From contig NZ_AEWH01000004.1 of the NCBI RefSeq assembly GCF_000190475.1, positions 1 to 64,000 on the forward strand: a stretch of DNA of 64,000 bases. Direction: 5' to 3'. Source of the stretch: Ornithinibacillus scapharcae TW25. GTDB lineage: Bacteria; Bacillota; Bacilli; Bacillales; Amphibacillaceae. Of the stretch, positions 27,831 through 37,692 are shown one piece after another. The notes under the pieces were generated by a model, which was given only the letters and a program-made list of their open reading frames with translations, did not search any database and was not told the DNA's origin. The stretch's first letter is position 1. The number at the start of each line of letters is the position of its first letter. A program made the translations under genes and the position numbers.

Positions 27831-28871
27831 TTAAACATCCAATGTCTCTTGTGTTGCTTCTTCTTCTACCGTTGCATCTACACTGCCATCGAGTCCATAA
27901 TGATCACGAATTGCTTGATGAACTTCCGACATTATTTCTGGATTTTCCTTTAGAAATTCTTTTGCGTTCTCTCTTCCTTGGCCAAGTCTTTCACCTTGGT
28001 AAGCATACCAAGCACCACTTTTTTGAACAATATCTAAATCAGATCCTATATCAAGTATTTCCCCTTCAATTGAAATACCTTCACCGTACATGATATCGAC
28101 TTCAGCAGTTTTGAATGGTGGTGCAACTTTATTTTTAACCACTTTAATTTTTGCTCTATTTCCAATCATCTCATTACCTTGTTTTAAGGTTTCAGCACGA
28201 CGAACTTCCAGTCTTACAGACGAATAGAATTTAAGAGCGCGCCCACCAGGAGTTGTTTCTGGATTACCGAACATGACACCGATTTTCTCACGAACCTGGT
28301 TAATGAAAATTGCTGTTGTTTTTGATTTGTTAATAGCACCTGATAGTTTACGAAGGGCTTGTGACATAAGTCTTGCTTGTAGACCCATGTGAGAATCTCC
28401 CATCTCACCCTCAATTTCTGCTTTTGGAACTAATGCAGCAACTGAGTCAACAACAAGTACATCAACAGCTCCACTACGAACTAGTGCTTCTGCTATTTCT
28501 AACGCTTGTTCCCCAGTATCCGGTTGAGATAGTAATAATTCATCGATATTAACACCTAATGCTCTTGCATATGTTGGGTCAAGTGCATGTTCCGCATCAA
28601 TAAAAGCAGCTTGACCGCCTTGCTTCTGTGCTTCAGCAATAGCGTGTAGAGCCACAGTTGTTTTACCTGAAGATTCTGGACCATAAATTTCAATAATTCT
28701 TCCTTTTGGATAACCACCGATACCTAATGCAATATCTAAAGCTAGAGAACCACTAGATGTCGTTTCTATTTTTTGACCAGCATTTTCTCCTAATTTCATA
28801 ATGGAACCTTTACCGAACTGTTTTTCTATCTGTTTTAAAGCCATGTCTAAGGCTTGTTTTCTATCACTCAA
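27831..28871 (-). CDS. recA: Recombinase A
   Basis: A 346-residue RecA: Walker [10 protein letters not shown] near residue 65, [11 protein letters not shown], Walker [13 protein letters not shown]-binding loop L2 ([19 protein letters not shown]) and an acidic C-terminus. It drives homologous recombination and triggers LexA self-cleavage. The start is TTG (28869-28871), with AAGGAGG eight bases upstream. A promoter and a LexA-like site lie upstream, so it belongs to the SOS regulon. Confidence 0.97.
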   Translation of the reverse strand: MSDRKQALDMALKQIEKQFGKGSIMKLGENAGQKIETTSSGSLALDIALGIGGYPKGRIIEIYGPESSGKTTVALHAIAEAQKQGGQAAFIDAEHALDPTYARALGVNIDELLLSQPDTGEQALEIAEALVRSGAVDVLVVDSVAALVPKAEIEGEMGDSHMGLQARLMSQALRKLSGAINKSKTTAIFINQVREKIGVMFGNPETTPGGRALKFYSSVRLEVRRAETLKQGNEMIGNRAKIKVVKNKVAPPFKTAEVDIMYGEGISIEGEILDIGSDLDIVQKSGAWYAYQGERLGQGRENAKEFLKENPEIMSEVHQAIRDHYGLDGSVDATVEEEATQETLDV

Positions 28872-28901
28872 CGATACTACCTCCTTAAATTAACTATATC
28901 T

Positions 28902-28930
28902 ATCATACATTGTTTTTTTCATTTTGCCAA
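28902..28930 (-). promoter_or_regulatory. Promoter of recA
   Basis: Minus strand TTGGCA (28925-28930) and TATGAT (28902-28907) with a 17-base spacer, about 30 bases upstream of the TTG start. Confidence 0.65.
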
Positions 28931-28940
28931 GTAAAAAATC

Positions 28941-28952
28941 GAATAAATGTTC
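28941..28952. promoter_or_regulatory. LexA-like box upstream of recA
   Basis: GAATAAATGTTC has one mismatch to GAAC-N4-GTTC. It ends 10 bases before the recA -35, a usual position for SOS control of recA in Bacillus. Confidence 0.55.
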
Positions 28953-28980
28953 TCATTTTTTCACGTGTCGTATCTCATAA

Positions 28981-29023
28981 AAATTCGATTATAGGATGTG
29001 TAACCATACCTATAATCGAATTT
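28981..29023 (-). terminator. Terminator of cinA
   Basis: Perfect 15-bp stem (28981-28995 with 29009-29023), followed on the minus strand by five Ts. It insulates recA from cinA, unlike genomes where cinA-recA is read as one unit. Confidence 0.88.
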
Positions 29024-29048
29024 TGAATTGAAATTTCTTTGTATTAGT

Positions 29049-30293
29049 TTATTTTAATAGATTCCATAGAATTTCATAACCTTTTAGTACAGCTCGATCT
29101 CGAATTCTTTCGCGACTCCCAGTGAATTCGAACTTTTCTACTATTTGTTTTCTATCATTCATATATATGGAAATATATACGGTGCCAACAGGCTTACCCT
29201 CTACCATATCTGGGCCAGCTACACCGGTAAAACTTATACCAATCGAAGCATCCAAAATTTGTGCGACATTTTTGGCCATTTCCAAAGCGCATTCCGCACT
29301 CACAGTACCAGATTTTTGAATAATGTTATCAGAGACTTTCAGTACTTCTCGTTTTACGGAAGTGTCATAACAAACTACAGATCCTTTACAAACCTGTGAA
29401 GCCCCCGGAACAGAAATTAGTCTTTCGATAAATTTCCCACCAGTAAGACTTTCAGCAGAAGCGATTTTCAATTCTTTTCTCTTCAAATTATTAAGAATGG
29501 TTTGTTCCAGAGTTTCTTCATTCATACCGTAATAGTACGAGCCAACTTTATTTAAAATCTCCTGTTTCGTATGATCAAGCAAGCGAATTGCATCCGCATC
29601 CGTTTCTGCTTTTGCAGTTAATCTAATCACAACACCATTAGTTTGAGCCAATGGTGCGATAGTTGGATTTTGTTGTTGTTCCATCAGTTCTTTTAAGTCA
29701 TGCTCAAGCTTAGACTCCCCTATTCCAATAAAACGAAGAACATATGATTTTATTACCGCGTTTAGTTCTAAGGTTTTCGTTAAATACGGTAAAACGCTAT
29801 TTGTCATCATGGATTTCATCTCTCGAGGAACACCAGGCAAGAATACCCATATAGTTTCCTCTTGTCTTAATATCATTCCAGGTGCCATACCGACATGGTT
29901 ATCGATGACAATTGAATTCTCAAACACACGTGCTTGCTTTCGATTGTTAGGTGTCATGACTACATTGTTCTTGATAAAAAATGCTTCGATCTTATCCATG
30001 GAAGGTTTATGTTCAAGGATTGGAAGCCCAGTTATAGAGTGAAATGCCTCTCTAGTTAAGTCATCATCAGTTGGTCCAAGACCACCGGTTACGATTACAA
30101 TATCCGAGCGTTTCTCAGCAAGCGTAAAGATGTCTTGAACACGTTTCAAATTATCACCAACAACACTATGATAATAGACATTTATTCCCTGTACCGCTAA
30201 CTGTTCAGAAATCCATTGAGCATTCGTATTCGAAATTTGCCCCAATAGAAGTTCCGTACCAACAGCAATTATTTCCGCATTCGCATTCTTCAT
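29049..30293 (-). CDS. cinA: CinA: competence/damage-inducible protein
   Basis: A 414-residue protein with an N-terminal molybdopterin-binding-like (COG1058) domain (AEIIAVGTELLLGQ, TGGLGPTDDD) and a C-terminal NMN deamidase-type domain (ASAESLTGG near residue 280, SFTGVAGPD near residue 348). In other bacteria such proteins recycle NMN or hydrolyse ADP-ribose; in competent bacteria CinA helps recruit RecA. Its ATG overlaps the pgsA stop by one base (TAATG). Confidence 0.93.
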   Translation of the reverse strand: MKNANAEIIAVGTELLLGQISNTNAQWISEQLAVQGINVYYHSVVGDNLKRVQDIFTLAEKRSDIVIVTGGLGPTDDDLTREAFHSITGLPILEHKPSMDKIEAFFIKNNVVMTPNNRKQARVFENSIVIDNHVGMAPGMILRQEETIWVFLPGVPREMKSMMTNSVLPYLTKTLELNAVIKSYVLRFIGIGESKLEHDLKELMEQQQNPTIAPLAQTNGVVIRLTAKAETDADAIRLLDHTKQEILNKVGSYYYGMNEETLEQTILNNLKRKELKIASAESLTGGKFIERLISVPGASQVCKGSVVCYDTSVKREVLKVSDNIIQKSGTVSAECALEMAKNVAQILDASIGISFTGVAGPDMVEGKPVGTVYISIYMNDRKQIVEKFEFTGSRERIRDRAVLKGYEILWNLLK

Positions 30294-30871
30294 TACTTAG
30301 AATCCCTCATGACATGCCAGTTTTTAACGAAATAATCAACACCTGAAAGGACTGTAAAGAATAAAGCAATATATAACATAATAGTCCCAAAAGGAATACT
30401 AATATAGGAAAATGGAAAATTATGCAATAATAATGTTGCTATGGCAATCATTTGGGTAGCTGTTTTCAGTTTCCCCATTTTACCAGCAGCAAGTACAATT
30501 CCTTCCCCAGCTGCTACCAATCGCAATCCAGTAACAGCAAATTCTCTACTTATAATTAGAATTACAACCCACGCTGGCGCAGCACCCATTTCTACTAAAA
30601 TGATTAAAGCTGCTGAAACCAATAATTTGTCTGCTAATGGGTCTAAAAATTTACCTAGATTGGTAACGAGATTATGTTTTCTTGCGTAATGACCATCAAT
30701 CCAATCAGTAGTAGAAGCAATAATAAATAATAGTGCTGCAATAAAGTGTGATATCGGTAAATTAGTATCACCAATATCCCATTCTCCCCAGTCAAATGGA
30801 ATACTCATTAGAATGATAAAAATAGGAATTAATAATATTCTTGATAGTGTAATACGATTAGGTATGTTCAT
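30293..30871 (-). CDS. pgsA: CDP-diacylglycerol--glycerol-3-phosphate 3-phosphatidyltransferase
   Basis: A 192-residue integral membrane enzyme catalysing the committed step of phosphatidylglycerol synthesis. The CDP-alcohol phosphotransferase signature DWIDGHYAR ... GKFLDPLADK is complete near residues 57-84. It is essential in B. subtilis. The order rodZ-pgsA-cinA-recA is conserved; a terminator after rodZ suggests pgsA has its own promoter. Confidence 0.95.
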   Translation of the reverse strand: MNIPNRITLSRILLIPIFIILMSIPFDWGEWDIGDTNLPISHFIAALLFIIASTTDWIDGHYARKHNLVTNLGKFLDPLADKLLVSAALIILVEMGAAPAWVVILIISREFAVTGLRLVAAGEGIVLAAGKMGKLKTATQMIAIATLLLHNFPFSYISIPFGTIMLYIALFFTVLSGVDYFVKNWHVMRDSK

Positions 30872-30902
30872 TTCTATGTCTCCTCCAATAATAAAAGGTA
30901 TA

Positions 30903-30940
30903 AAACCCTTCCTAAAGCACTAAAGCTTTTAGAAGGGTTT
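30903..30940 (-). terminator. Terminator of rodZ
   Basis: AAACCCTTC...AAAGC pairs with GCTTTT...GAAGGGTTT, five bases past the rodZ stop, with a T-rich flank on the minus strand. Confidence 0.8.
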
Positions 30941-30945
30941 ATATC

Positions 30946-31905
30946 CTATTCATTTGATTCTACAACATTTAACCAAATACGTTGATGATCGGCTCCTCTT
31001 TGTGTTGGATCCACCGGATATTCTAAAGCTACATCATTAATCTTAACAGTCATCCCTGGAGCATTACCGATGTTTAGTAGAAATCTTTGCTGCCCGGTGA
31101 GTGTCAATTCTACAGGCTCATTAGGTTTAACCATATTACTATAAAAAGATTGTCCGTCTGCGCTTTTAACATCTAGCCAAACATCCGCAGTAGCCGTAAA
31201 TTCTAGAATCAATTCCTCGCCAACATTCGTTAGCTCCACCTCTGACTGTGGTTTTGGAACTGTCCCTTGTTCTAACACCGTGATACCAAGCTCTGCTTCA
31301 TTCTCTGTATCGTTCTCTTGGTTATCGGTTGCATTATCTTCAGTAGTGTCTTGTTCTTGGTCTTCATCAGTTGCATTTTTGTCATTAGTATCATCTTTAT
31401 TATCATCGCTGTTTTCATCATCGCTACCACTATTATTAGAACCTTTTTTATTATCATCTCTGTAAAAAGCACTATCCTCTGGTTCTTCGTTTGGTGACGA
31501 ATTATCATCATTTGCTTTTGATGTAATAAACCACCACGCTAAAAAGAAAATACCGATAATTAATATTACAACAATTAATGTTGGGATAAAAGAAAAGATA
31601 GCATTACTTTTCGTTGGCATATTATCCTTTCTAGAACGATGTATCCTAGTATACTGTGTTGTATCCTCTTCTGGTGAAGGAATATCCTCCACATATTCTT
31701 CCATTAACTGATTAGGATCTAACCCAACAGCAATTGCATATTCCTTAATAAAAGCTTTAGCGTAAAACTTTCCTGGTAGAACGGAAAAATTCTCTTCCTC
31801 AATTGCTACAAGATATCGCTTTTGTATTTTTGTAATATCTTGTAAGGTATCAAGCGATAAATCTTTTGATTCTCTAGCTTCCCTCAATCTTGCACCAATT
31901 CCCAT
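30946..31905 (-). CDS. rodZ: Cell-shape protein RodZ (YmfM)
   Basis: A 319-residue bitopic membrane protein: an N-terminal Xre-like helix-turn-helix (GARLREARESKDLSLDTLQ, residues 4-65), one membrane helix (about 103-125), a very acidic Asn/Asp/Ser/Glu-rich linker (about 130-205) and a C-terminal DUF4115 beta domain. RodZ links MreB filaments to the cell-wall elongation machine. Start ATG 31905 gives MGIGARLRE, the family start; the ribosome binding site is weak. The linker is low-complexity and its repeats may be hypervariable. Confidence 0.9.
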   Translation of the reverse strand: MGIGARLREARESKDLSLDTLQDITKIQKRYLVAIEEENFSVLPGKFYAKAFIKEYAIAVGLDPNQLMEEYVEDIPSPEEDTTQYTRIHRSRKDNMPTKSNAIFSFIPTLIVVILIIGIFFLAWWFITSKANDDNSSPNEEPEDSAFYRDDNKKGSNNSGSDDENSDDNKDDTNDKNATDEDQEQDTTEDNATDNQENDTENEAELGITVLEQGTVPKPQSEVELTNVGEELILEFTATADVWLDVKSADGQSFYSNMVKPNEPVELTLTGQQRFLLNIGNAPGMTVKINDVALEYPVDPTQRGADHQRIWLNVVESNE

Positions 31906-31925
31906 AAATAACACCATCCAATTTA

Positions 31926-32714
31926 TTAATCAAACATTGAAAAACCATTTCCTTGATTAAAATGTGTGTTTTCAACAACTTCATATGTAATTTCTTCATC
32001 TTCATGGCTTCGCAATTCAATAATATAATCAAAGTCGTCAATATTATACTCTGTAGATTGTACGAATATATCCGGATGTTCTACAACTTTAATGGCAGGA
32101 AGCTGCATTATTTCACGGATTAACTGCCAATGTTTTTCATTTGCTTTCTGCTGCGATACAATACCATCAATAATAAAGATATTATCGTTACTATATTCAC
32201 CAGCAATTAGCTGACTTCGAACAGTTTGTTTTATTAAAGTACTAGATACAAACAACCAACGTTTATTAGCACAAACACTTGCTGCCACAATGGATTCTGT
32301 TTTGCCAACTCTAGGCATCCCTCTTACACCAATAAGTTTATGTCCTTCTGTTTTATAAAGCTCTGCCATAAAATCAACTAGTATTCCTAATTCATCACGT
32401 ACAAATTGAATCGTCTTGCGGTTATCTGCATCTCTATGTATATATTTTCCATGTCTAACTGCAAGGCGATCACGAAGCTTTGATTTACGTAATTTTGTCA
32501 ATTTAATCGTGTCCATGGTTTTTAGAATTAATCGAAGTCGAGTAATTTGCTCTTGGTTATCCGTAAGAAGTAGCATACCTCTTCGACCATTTTCGACACC
32601 GTTTATCGTGACAATGTTAATGGCCAGCATTCCAAGCAAAGAAGAAATTTCCCCTAATAAGCCAGGGCGATTGATTTGAATTTCGTATTCTAAGTACCAT
32701 TCTGTTTTTTTCAA
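31926..32714 (-). CDS. ymfK: YmfK: DUF3388 protein with ACT-like and P-loop-like segments
   Basis: A 262-residue protein. Residues 1-75 look like an ACT ligand-binding fold (YEIQINRPGLLGEISSLLGML, INIVTINGVENGRRGMLLL). A nucleotide-binding motif, GMPRVGKTES, follows near residue 130, with FIIDG as a possible Walker B near residue 182. The family is DUF3388 and of unknown function. It lies 20 bases before rodZ, so the two may be co-transcribed, and ymfK-rodZ-pgsA order is conserved in Bacillaceae. Confidence 0.82.
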   Translation of the reverse strand: MKKTEWYLEYEIQINRPGLLGEISSLLGMLAINIVTINGVENGRRGMLLLTDNQEQITRLRLILKTMDTIKLTKLRKSKLRDRLAVRHGKYIHRDADNRKTIQFVRDELGILVDFMAELYKTEGHKLIGVRGMPRVGKTESIVAASVCANKRWLFVSSTLIKQTVRSQLIAGEYSNDNIFIIDGIVSQQKANEKHWQLIREIMQLPAIKVVEHPDIFVQSTEYNIDDFDYIIELRSHEDEEITYEVVENTHFNQGNGFSMFD

Positions 32715-32880
32715 GTAAGAAACTCCCCTTCGCCAAATGGTATCATAACCAAAAAGTTCCTATAATCATATAATAAATGATTTTTACTTTTGTTTAAAGT
32801 ATTAGTGTAAATAATTCCTAAAGAATGTACTTTTTCGTTATGATATATTCATTCCCGTGAGACATCCCTTACTAGAATAT

Positions 32881-32912
32881 AAAAGAAGCTACGATTTTGC
32901 GCAGCTTCTTTT
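32881..32912 (-). terminator. Terminator of ymfJ
   Basis: AAAAGAAGCT (32881-32890) pairs with AGCTTCTTTT (32903-32912), 15 bases past the ymfJ stop. Confidence 0.8.
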
Positions 32913-32927
32913 ATTTGCATTTCAAAC

Positions 32928-33185
32928 TTAACTATTGCCTTGACTTTGTACTAATTTAACCATGGAATTCGCAATTGCTTGCTGTTCTTCCTTAGAGGCC
33001 GCATTCCACAGTTCTCTTAATACTGCTTCTTCACTATTTTTTGCCTCGACACTTTTCGCAAGATAATCTCCAACTTCATAAGCAACTTGGGAAATTGTAT
33101 CTTGAGACATTCCCTGTGCTTGTGCTTGTTCTAATCTATTCGCCAAAAAGTGCTTCCAGGATTCAAAGTTATCTAAAACAGACAT
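32928..33185 (-). CDS. ymfJ: DUF3243 protein YmfJ
   Basis: An 85-residue helical protein (MSVLDNFESWKHFLANRLEQ at the start, VGDYLAKSVEAKNSEE in the middle) matching DUF3243. Function unknown. ATG 33185 is seven bases from AAGGAGG; an in-frame ATG two codons earlier is too close. It lies between ymfI and ymfK, as in B. subtilis. Confidence 0.87.
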   Translation of the reverse strand: MSVLDNFESWKHFLANRLEQAQAQGMSQDTISQVAYEVGDYLAKSVEAKNSEEAVLRELWNAASKEEQQAIANSMVKLVQSQGNS

Positions 33186-33274
33186 CTTCATTCCTCCTTC
33201 TCATGATACATGCATAGTATTTGAATATATTCCGTGATTATGCATGTTTATCACATGGAAAAGGAATTATTTTC

Positions 33275-33988
33275 TTAGTCCCAACCACCAGTTACTTTCA
33301 AAATCTCACCATGAATATAACTTGCTTTATCACTTAATAAAAATGACACAGCATCCGCCACATCCTGGGTAGTCCCAGCCCGATTCAATGGAATGTCATT
33401 TACTAATGCGGCTTTGTCATCGTCACTTAAAGGATTCATTTTGGTATCAATGAAACCAGGGCTAACTGCATTTACAGTAATTCCGCTTGGCCCAACCTCT
33501 TTAGCTAATGCTTTAACAAAACTATTTTGTGCTCCTTTAACTGCAGAATAAAGGACCTCAAAGCTTGCCCCTATTTCTCCCCATATCGAGGAAATTAAGA
33601 TGATTTTTCCCGCCTTACGACTAATCATTGCCGGTAACAATGCCTTGACAATAGAAAATGGTGCTTTTACATGAATGGCAATCATCTCATCAAAGATTGC
33701 TTCAGGGGTATCCTGAAACAATCCATAATAAGCAATACCACTGGCAAAAATCACCGAATCGATCGGATATAGTATGTTGGATAATAAAGTTTCAATACCA
33801 TCAACATGAGACAAATCCGCTTTTATCGTTCCAATCACTTGATTTCCTAATTTATCCTGTAGTTCCCCAACGGCATTGTTGTTGTTATGGTAATGGAGGA
33901 TTAAAAAATATCCTTCCTGCCCCAGTTGGTATGCCACCTGTTTTCCAATATCACCACTTGCACCGATAATTAAAACATTTTTCCCCAT
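33275..33988 (-). CDS. ymfI: YmfI short-chain reductase (EF-P 5-aminopentanone reductase)
   Basis: A 237-residue classical SDR: GASGDIGKQVA near residue 8, catalytic Ser in ILISSIWGE, Tyr-x3-Lys in YSAVKGA near residue 149, and PGFIDTKM. In B. subtilis YmfI reduces the 5-aminopentanone on the modified lysine of elongation factor P. The assignment rests on fold and on the conserved neighbourhood ymfF-ymfH-ymfI-ymfJ; other SDR substrates cannot be ruled out from sequence. Confidence 0.82.
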   Translation of the reverse strand: MGKNVLIIGASGDIGKQVAYQLGQEGYFLILHYHNNNNAVGELQDKLGNQVIGTIKADLSHVDGIETLLSNILYPIDSVIFASGIAYYGLFQDTPEAIFDEMIAIHVKAPFSIVKALLPAMISRKAGKIILISSIWGEIGASFEVLYSAVKGAQNSFVKALAKEVGPSGITVNAVSPGFIDTKMNPLSDDDKAALVNDIPLNRAGTTQDVADAVSFLLSDKASYIHGEILKVTGGWD

Positions 33989-33997
33989 ATATTCTCC

Positions 33998-35281
33998 TTA
34001 CTTTGCGACTATCTTACAAACACCTAAACGTTCTTCTTTGATCCAATTCTGTAAAAACTCATTTGCATCATCTACAGTTAACTTTTGGATAATGGGAATG
34101 ATTTCAAAGTAATCAACCCCAACTGTATGATAATGAATAAACTTAGATGCAATGTTTTCCAGTGAATTCATGGATCTGAGCAACTGACCAATCTTCTTTC
34201 GTTTCATTCGTTCAAAAATCTTCTTCTGAAATTTTCCGTTCATTTGTGGATAATAACAAATGCTTTAATTTTTCCACAAACTTATCTGGGTCATCTGTAT
34301 TACCACCTAAAATAGAATATCCAAAATTCTTTTCTAAATTGGTTTCGAAGTAGAAGCTAGAATCGATTATATTCTGCTGATAGAGCTCTTCATAAAATTG
34401 TCCACTCTTCGAGAAATAATAGGTTAGCATCATGTCTTGTAATAAATCCTTCTTGATAAATGCATCACCTTCCAATTCTTCGACGGATTCCTTTATTCCA
34501 ATTGTACATTTTGCAACTGATACGGGCATCACTTGTTCATTTTCTTTCTTGGCAACTTCTTCTGGCTCTTCAGGATAGAAGCGTTGAATATCTTCAAGCT
34601 TATCAAATTTTTTTCCACTTTGATTTTCTTTAATCATTTGCAACATTTGTTCAGGATTAAAATTACCTGCCATAAAAATACCATATTTTCTGGATGATAA
34701 AATGTATGATAACAAGTGTAGAGGTCATCTTTTGTAATCTTACTAATAGACTCTACTGTTCCAGCAATATCTATATTCACAGGGGTTTCTTTAAACAACC
34801 CTTTTAATGTTCCCATAAAGGACTGCCAATCTGGTTGGTCATCATACATCTTTATTTCCTGACCAATTATACCCTTTTCTTTTTCTACTGACTTTTCAGA
34901 GAAGTAAGGATCCTGGACAAAGTCTAATAAGGTCTTCACATTCTCCTCAATATTTGTGGTCGCTGAAAACAAGTAAGCTGTCTTTGTAAAAGATGTGTAA
35001 GCATTAGCAGATGCGCCCTGTTTTCCGAAATCTGCAAAAACATCCCGATCCTCTTTTTCGAAGAGTTTATGCTCTAAGAAATGAGCAATTCCATCTGGTA
35101 CCGTAATCTTATCTGTTTCCCCAATTGGTACAAATGTTCGATCAATGGAACCATAGTTTGTCGAGAAAATGGCATACGTTTTCGACATTTGGGGTCGAGG
35201 TAATAAGAATACAGTTAGTCCGTTATCTAATTTTTCTTGGTAAAGTGTCTCCTGAATATGGTTATACTGTTTTTTACTCAT
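33998..35281 (-). pseudogene. ymfH: M16 metallopeptidase YmfH, two frameshifts
   Basis: Three frames together encode a 427-residue M16 peptidase. The first (to about 34680) carries HFLEHKLFE, the inverted zinc motif HxxEH near residue 69, with the distal Glu in GQEIKMYDD. The frame is lost at the A5 run 34674-34678 (one base short: PENMVF should continue FMAGNFNPEQ) and again at the A5 run 34214-34218 (one base too many: SEEDF should continue ERMKRKK). ATG 35281 follows AAGGAGG and overlaps the end of ymfF. It probably forms a pair with the non-catalytic YmfF. Both breaks are homopolymer indels, likely technical. Confidence 0.85.
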
Positions 35282-36573
35282 TTCCTGAACCTCCTTCACT
35301 AGTCAATAGGTATACTGTGTCACCAACGATGCTATCTCCTATTTTTTTAACATCATCTAACGTAACGGCCTTAATTTTTTCTAATTAACTGGTTTGGAGA
35401 AAGCTCTGCATTTGCGATGACACTTTGATAGAACATCTCGATGATACCTTGTGGGTGGTCTAAAGTTTCTAATAGTTGGTTAACAATGAGTTCCTTTGTC
35501 TCACTTAGTTCTTCCTCTGTTATTTCCCCGTTTTTCATTGCTGTTATTTGTTCTTCCATAATCTTTCTTGCCTTCTCATAATCATTAGGAGCAATCCCGC
35601 TGAAAACAAGTAATAATCCTTTATGACTTTCTAATCGAGAAGAAGCATAGTATGCAAGACTGTTTTTCTCCCGAACATTGATAAATAATTTAGAATTAGG
35701 AAATCCACCTAGAATCCCATTAAAAACTTGCAAAGCAGGGTATTGCTCGTCTTGGTATCGAATATTTGTACGATAACCAATATGAAGTTTTGCTTGTTGG
35801 ACATTTTGATTATCAATCACTTCTTTTAATTCATCCGATTGCGAAGACTTCGATTGGTCTTCCTCAATTTCTACGGACGGATTAGGAGAATCTTGTCTTT
35901 CGAAATTGGCGTTAATGATGGACTCCAATTTTCCACTGTCCACATCACCTAATATATAAATATCTACTTGATCTTCTTGTAAGAGGGATTGATAGTATTG
36001 ATACAGATCTTTGGCAGTTATCTTATCCAAATCTTCTTCATATCCACTTACATGAAGCTGGTATACTTCTCCATCACACATTTCATCAATTAATCTCATA
36101 TTGGCATATTTCATCTTATCATCGATGATTGATTTAATCTTCTGTCTTAATGTTTCCTTTTCTCTTTCAAATACTGTTTCGTTAAAAGAATCATTTTCAA
36201 TATTCGGGTGAAAGATTACTTCATTTAAAAGACGAATGGCATTCTCTAACACCTCTGATTCGTTTGGAATAAATTTTTCGTTGGCAACTTCTAGTCTAAA
36301 ACTAATGATATGGTTGTTACCTTTTTTTCCACCGTCAATTGATAATCCAGCACCGTAGAGATTATCTAAAGCTACTTGCAGTTCCTTGCGACTAGGATAT
36401 TTTTCTGAACCCTGTTGTAACACGTGTGGTAATAAGGCACGTTTTGTAATGGTTTCTCGATTTAAAGGTGCTTTAAATTTCATTACGATGTTGACCGTCT
36501 TAAATTTTTCATTCGGTATAAGATGCAAATTAAAACCAGTTAATTGTTTCACTTCTTCTTGTATACTGACCAT
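35274..36573 (-). pseudogene. ymfF: M16-like protein YmfF (non-catalytic partner), frameshifted near the end
   Basis: About 432 residues after repair. The M16 fold is visible (TGFNLHLIPNEKFKTVNI, LDNLYGAGLSIDGGKKG, SSRLESHKGLLLVFSGI), but HxxEH is missing (LLPHVLQQG in its place), so it is the inactive half of an M16 pair with YmfH. The frame breaks at the T6 run 35375-35380: one base fewer continues LIRKIKAVTLDDVKKIGDS to a stop at 35274, eight bases inside ymfH. The start at 36573 follows GGAGG. The substrate of the pair is not established. Confidence 0.83.
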
Positions 36574-36692
36574 TTTAGTTCCTCCAATTTGATACAATCC
36601 AAAAATGCTACTAAATAGTTTGCACGATTTTTGGTAATTCCATGAACGATTTATTGATAACCATAGTTTACCATTATTCCCTAGTAGAACCA

Positions 36693-36733
36693 AAAAAAAC
36701 TGACTTGAACATCTGTTCAAATCAGTTTCATTT
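36693..36733 (-). terminator. Terminator of the nup operon
   Basis: AAACTGA-c-TTGAACA pairs with TGTTCAA-a-TCAGTTT across a two-base centre, flanked by A and T runs; just past the nupQ stop. Confidence 0.82.
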
Positions 36734-36738
36734 TTTAG

Positions 36739-37692
36739 TTATCTACTACCTTTAATATAAGGCACACCATTTGCTCTTGGTGCTTCTGCACGTCCAATAA
36801 ACCCTGCTAAAGCAAGAATTGTTAATAAATATGGTGCGATAAGCAAGAAGACTTGTGGAATATCAGAAAGTACAGGTATTCCTGAACTAACAATACTTAA
36901 ACTTTGAGCAAATCCAAAGAATAATGCCGCACCCATAGCTCCAAGCGGATGCCATTTACCAAAGATTACGGCAGCCAGCGCCATAAACCCTTGTCCTACG
37001 ATGGTAGAATGTGAGAAATTCGATACGATTGTTAACGCAAAGATTGACCCACCTAGACCACCTAAAGCACCTGAAATTATGACAGCAATATAGCGCATTT
37101 TATATACGTTGATACCATTCGTATCTGCTGCCATTGGGTGCTCACCTACAGCACGTAGTCTTAACCCAAATGCTGTCTTATAAAGCACATACCAAGCAAC
37201 AAATGCAAGGATAATAGCAATATAGGATGTGACATATATCCCTTTAAAGAAGATAGGTCCAATCACTGGAATTTCGGATAGGATTGGGATATTAGTTGAG
37301 AAAAATGGTTGTGTTACCATATCTGTTTGCCCTTTGTCATACCATACCTTCGTTAAATAAACCCCGAGTCCAAGTGCTAGCATGTTAATTGCTACCCCAC
37401 TTACCGTCTGATCGGCACGAAGAGATACAGATGCAACAGCGTGGATGACAGAGAATAATGCCCCAACGATGGAAGCAACAATGATTGAAATCCAAGGTGT
37501 CCAAGCTCCTAATGAATCGGCAAATGTTAAATTAAATACAATACCTACGAATGCCCCAATTACCATTAATCCTTCTAGACCAATGTTGATGACACCAGAA
37601 CGTTCACTAAATACTCCGCCTAATGCAGTTAGTATAAGGGGTGCTGAAAAGAATAATACTGTAGGAATGACAGATTGTAAAATATCAATCAT
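36739..37692 (-). CDS. nupQ: Nucleoside ABC transporter permease NupQ (YufQ)
   Basis: A 317-residue polytopic membrane permease of the BPD_transp_2 class, with GGVFSERSGVINIGLEGLM near residue 25 and GLRLRAVGEHPMAADTNGIN near residue 175. It pairs with NupP to form the channel of a BMP-family (purine nucleoside) importer; B. subtilis NupNOPQ takes up guanosine. The ATG follows the nupP stop directly, with AGGAGGGG upstream. Confidence 0.9.
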   Translation of the reverse strand: MIDILQSVIPTVLFFSAPLILTALGGVFSERSGVINIGLEGLMVIGAFVGIVFNLTFADSLGAWTPWISIIVASIVGALFSVIHAVASVSLRADQTVSGVAINMLALGLGVYLTKVWYDKGQTDMVTQPFFSTNIPILSEIPVIGPIFFKGIYVTSYIAIILAFVAWYVLYKTAFGLRLRAVGEHPMAADTNGINVYKMRYIAVIISGALGGLGGSIFALTIVSNFSHSTIVGQGFMALAAVIFGKWHPLGAMGAALFFGFAQSLSIVSSGIPVLSDIPQVFLLIAPYLLTILALAGFIGRAEAPRANGVPYIKGSR

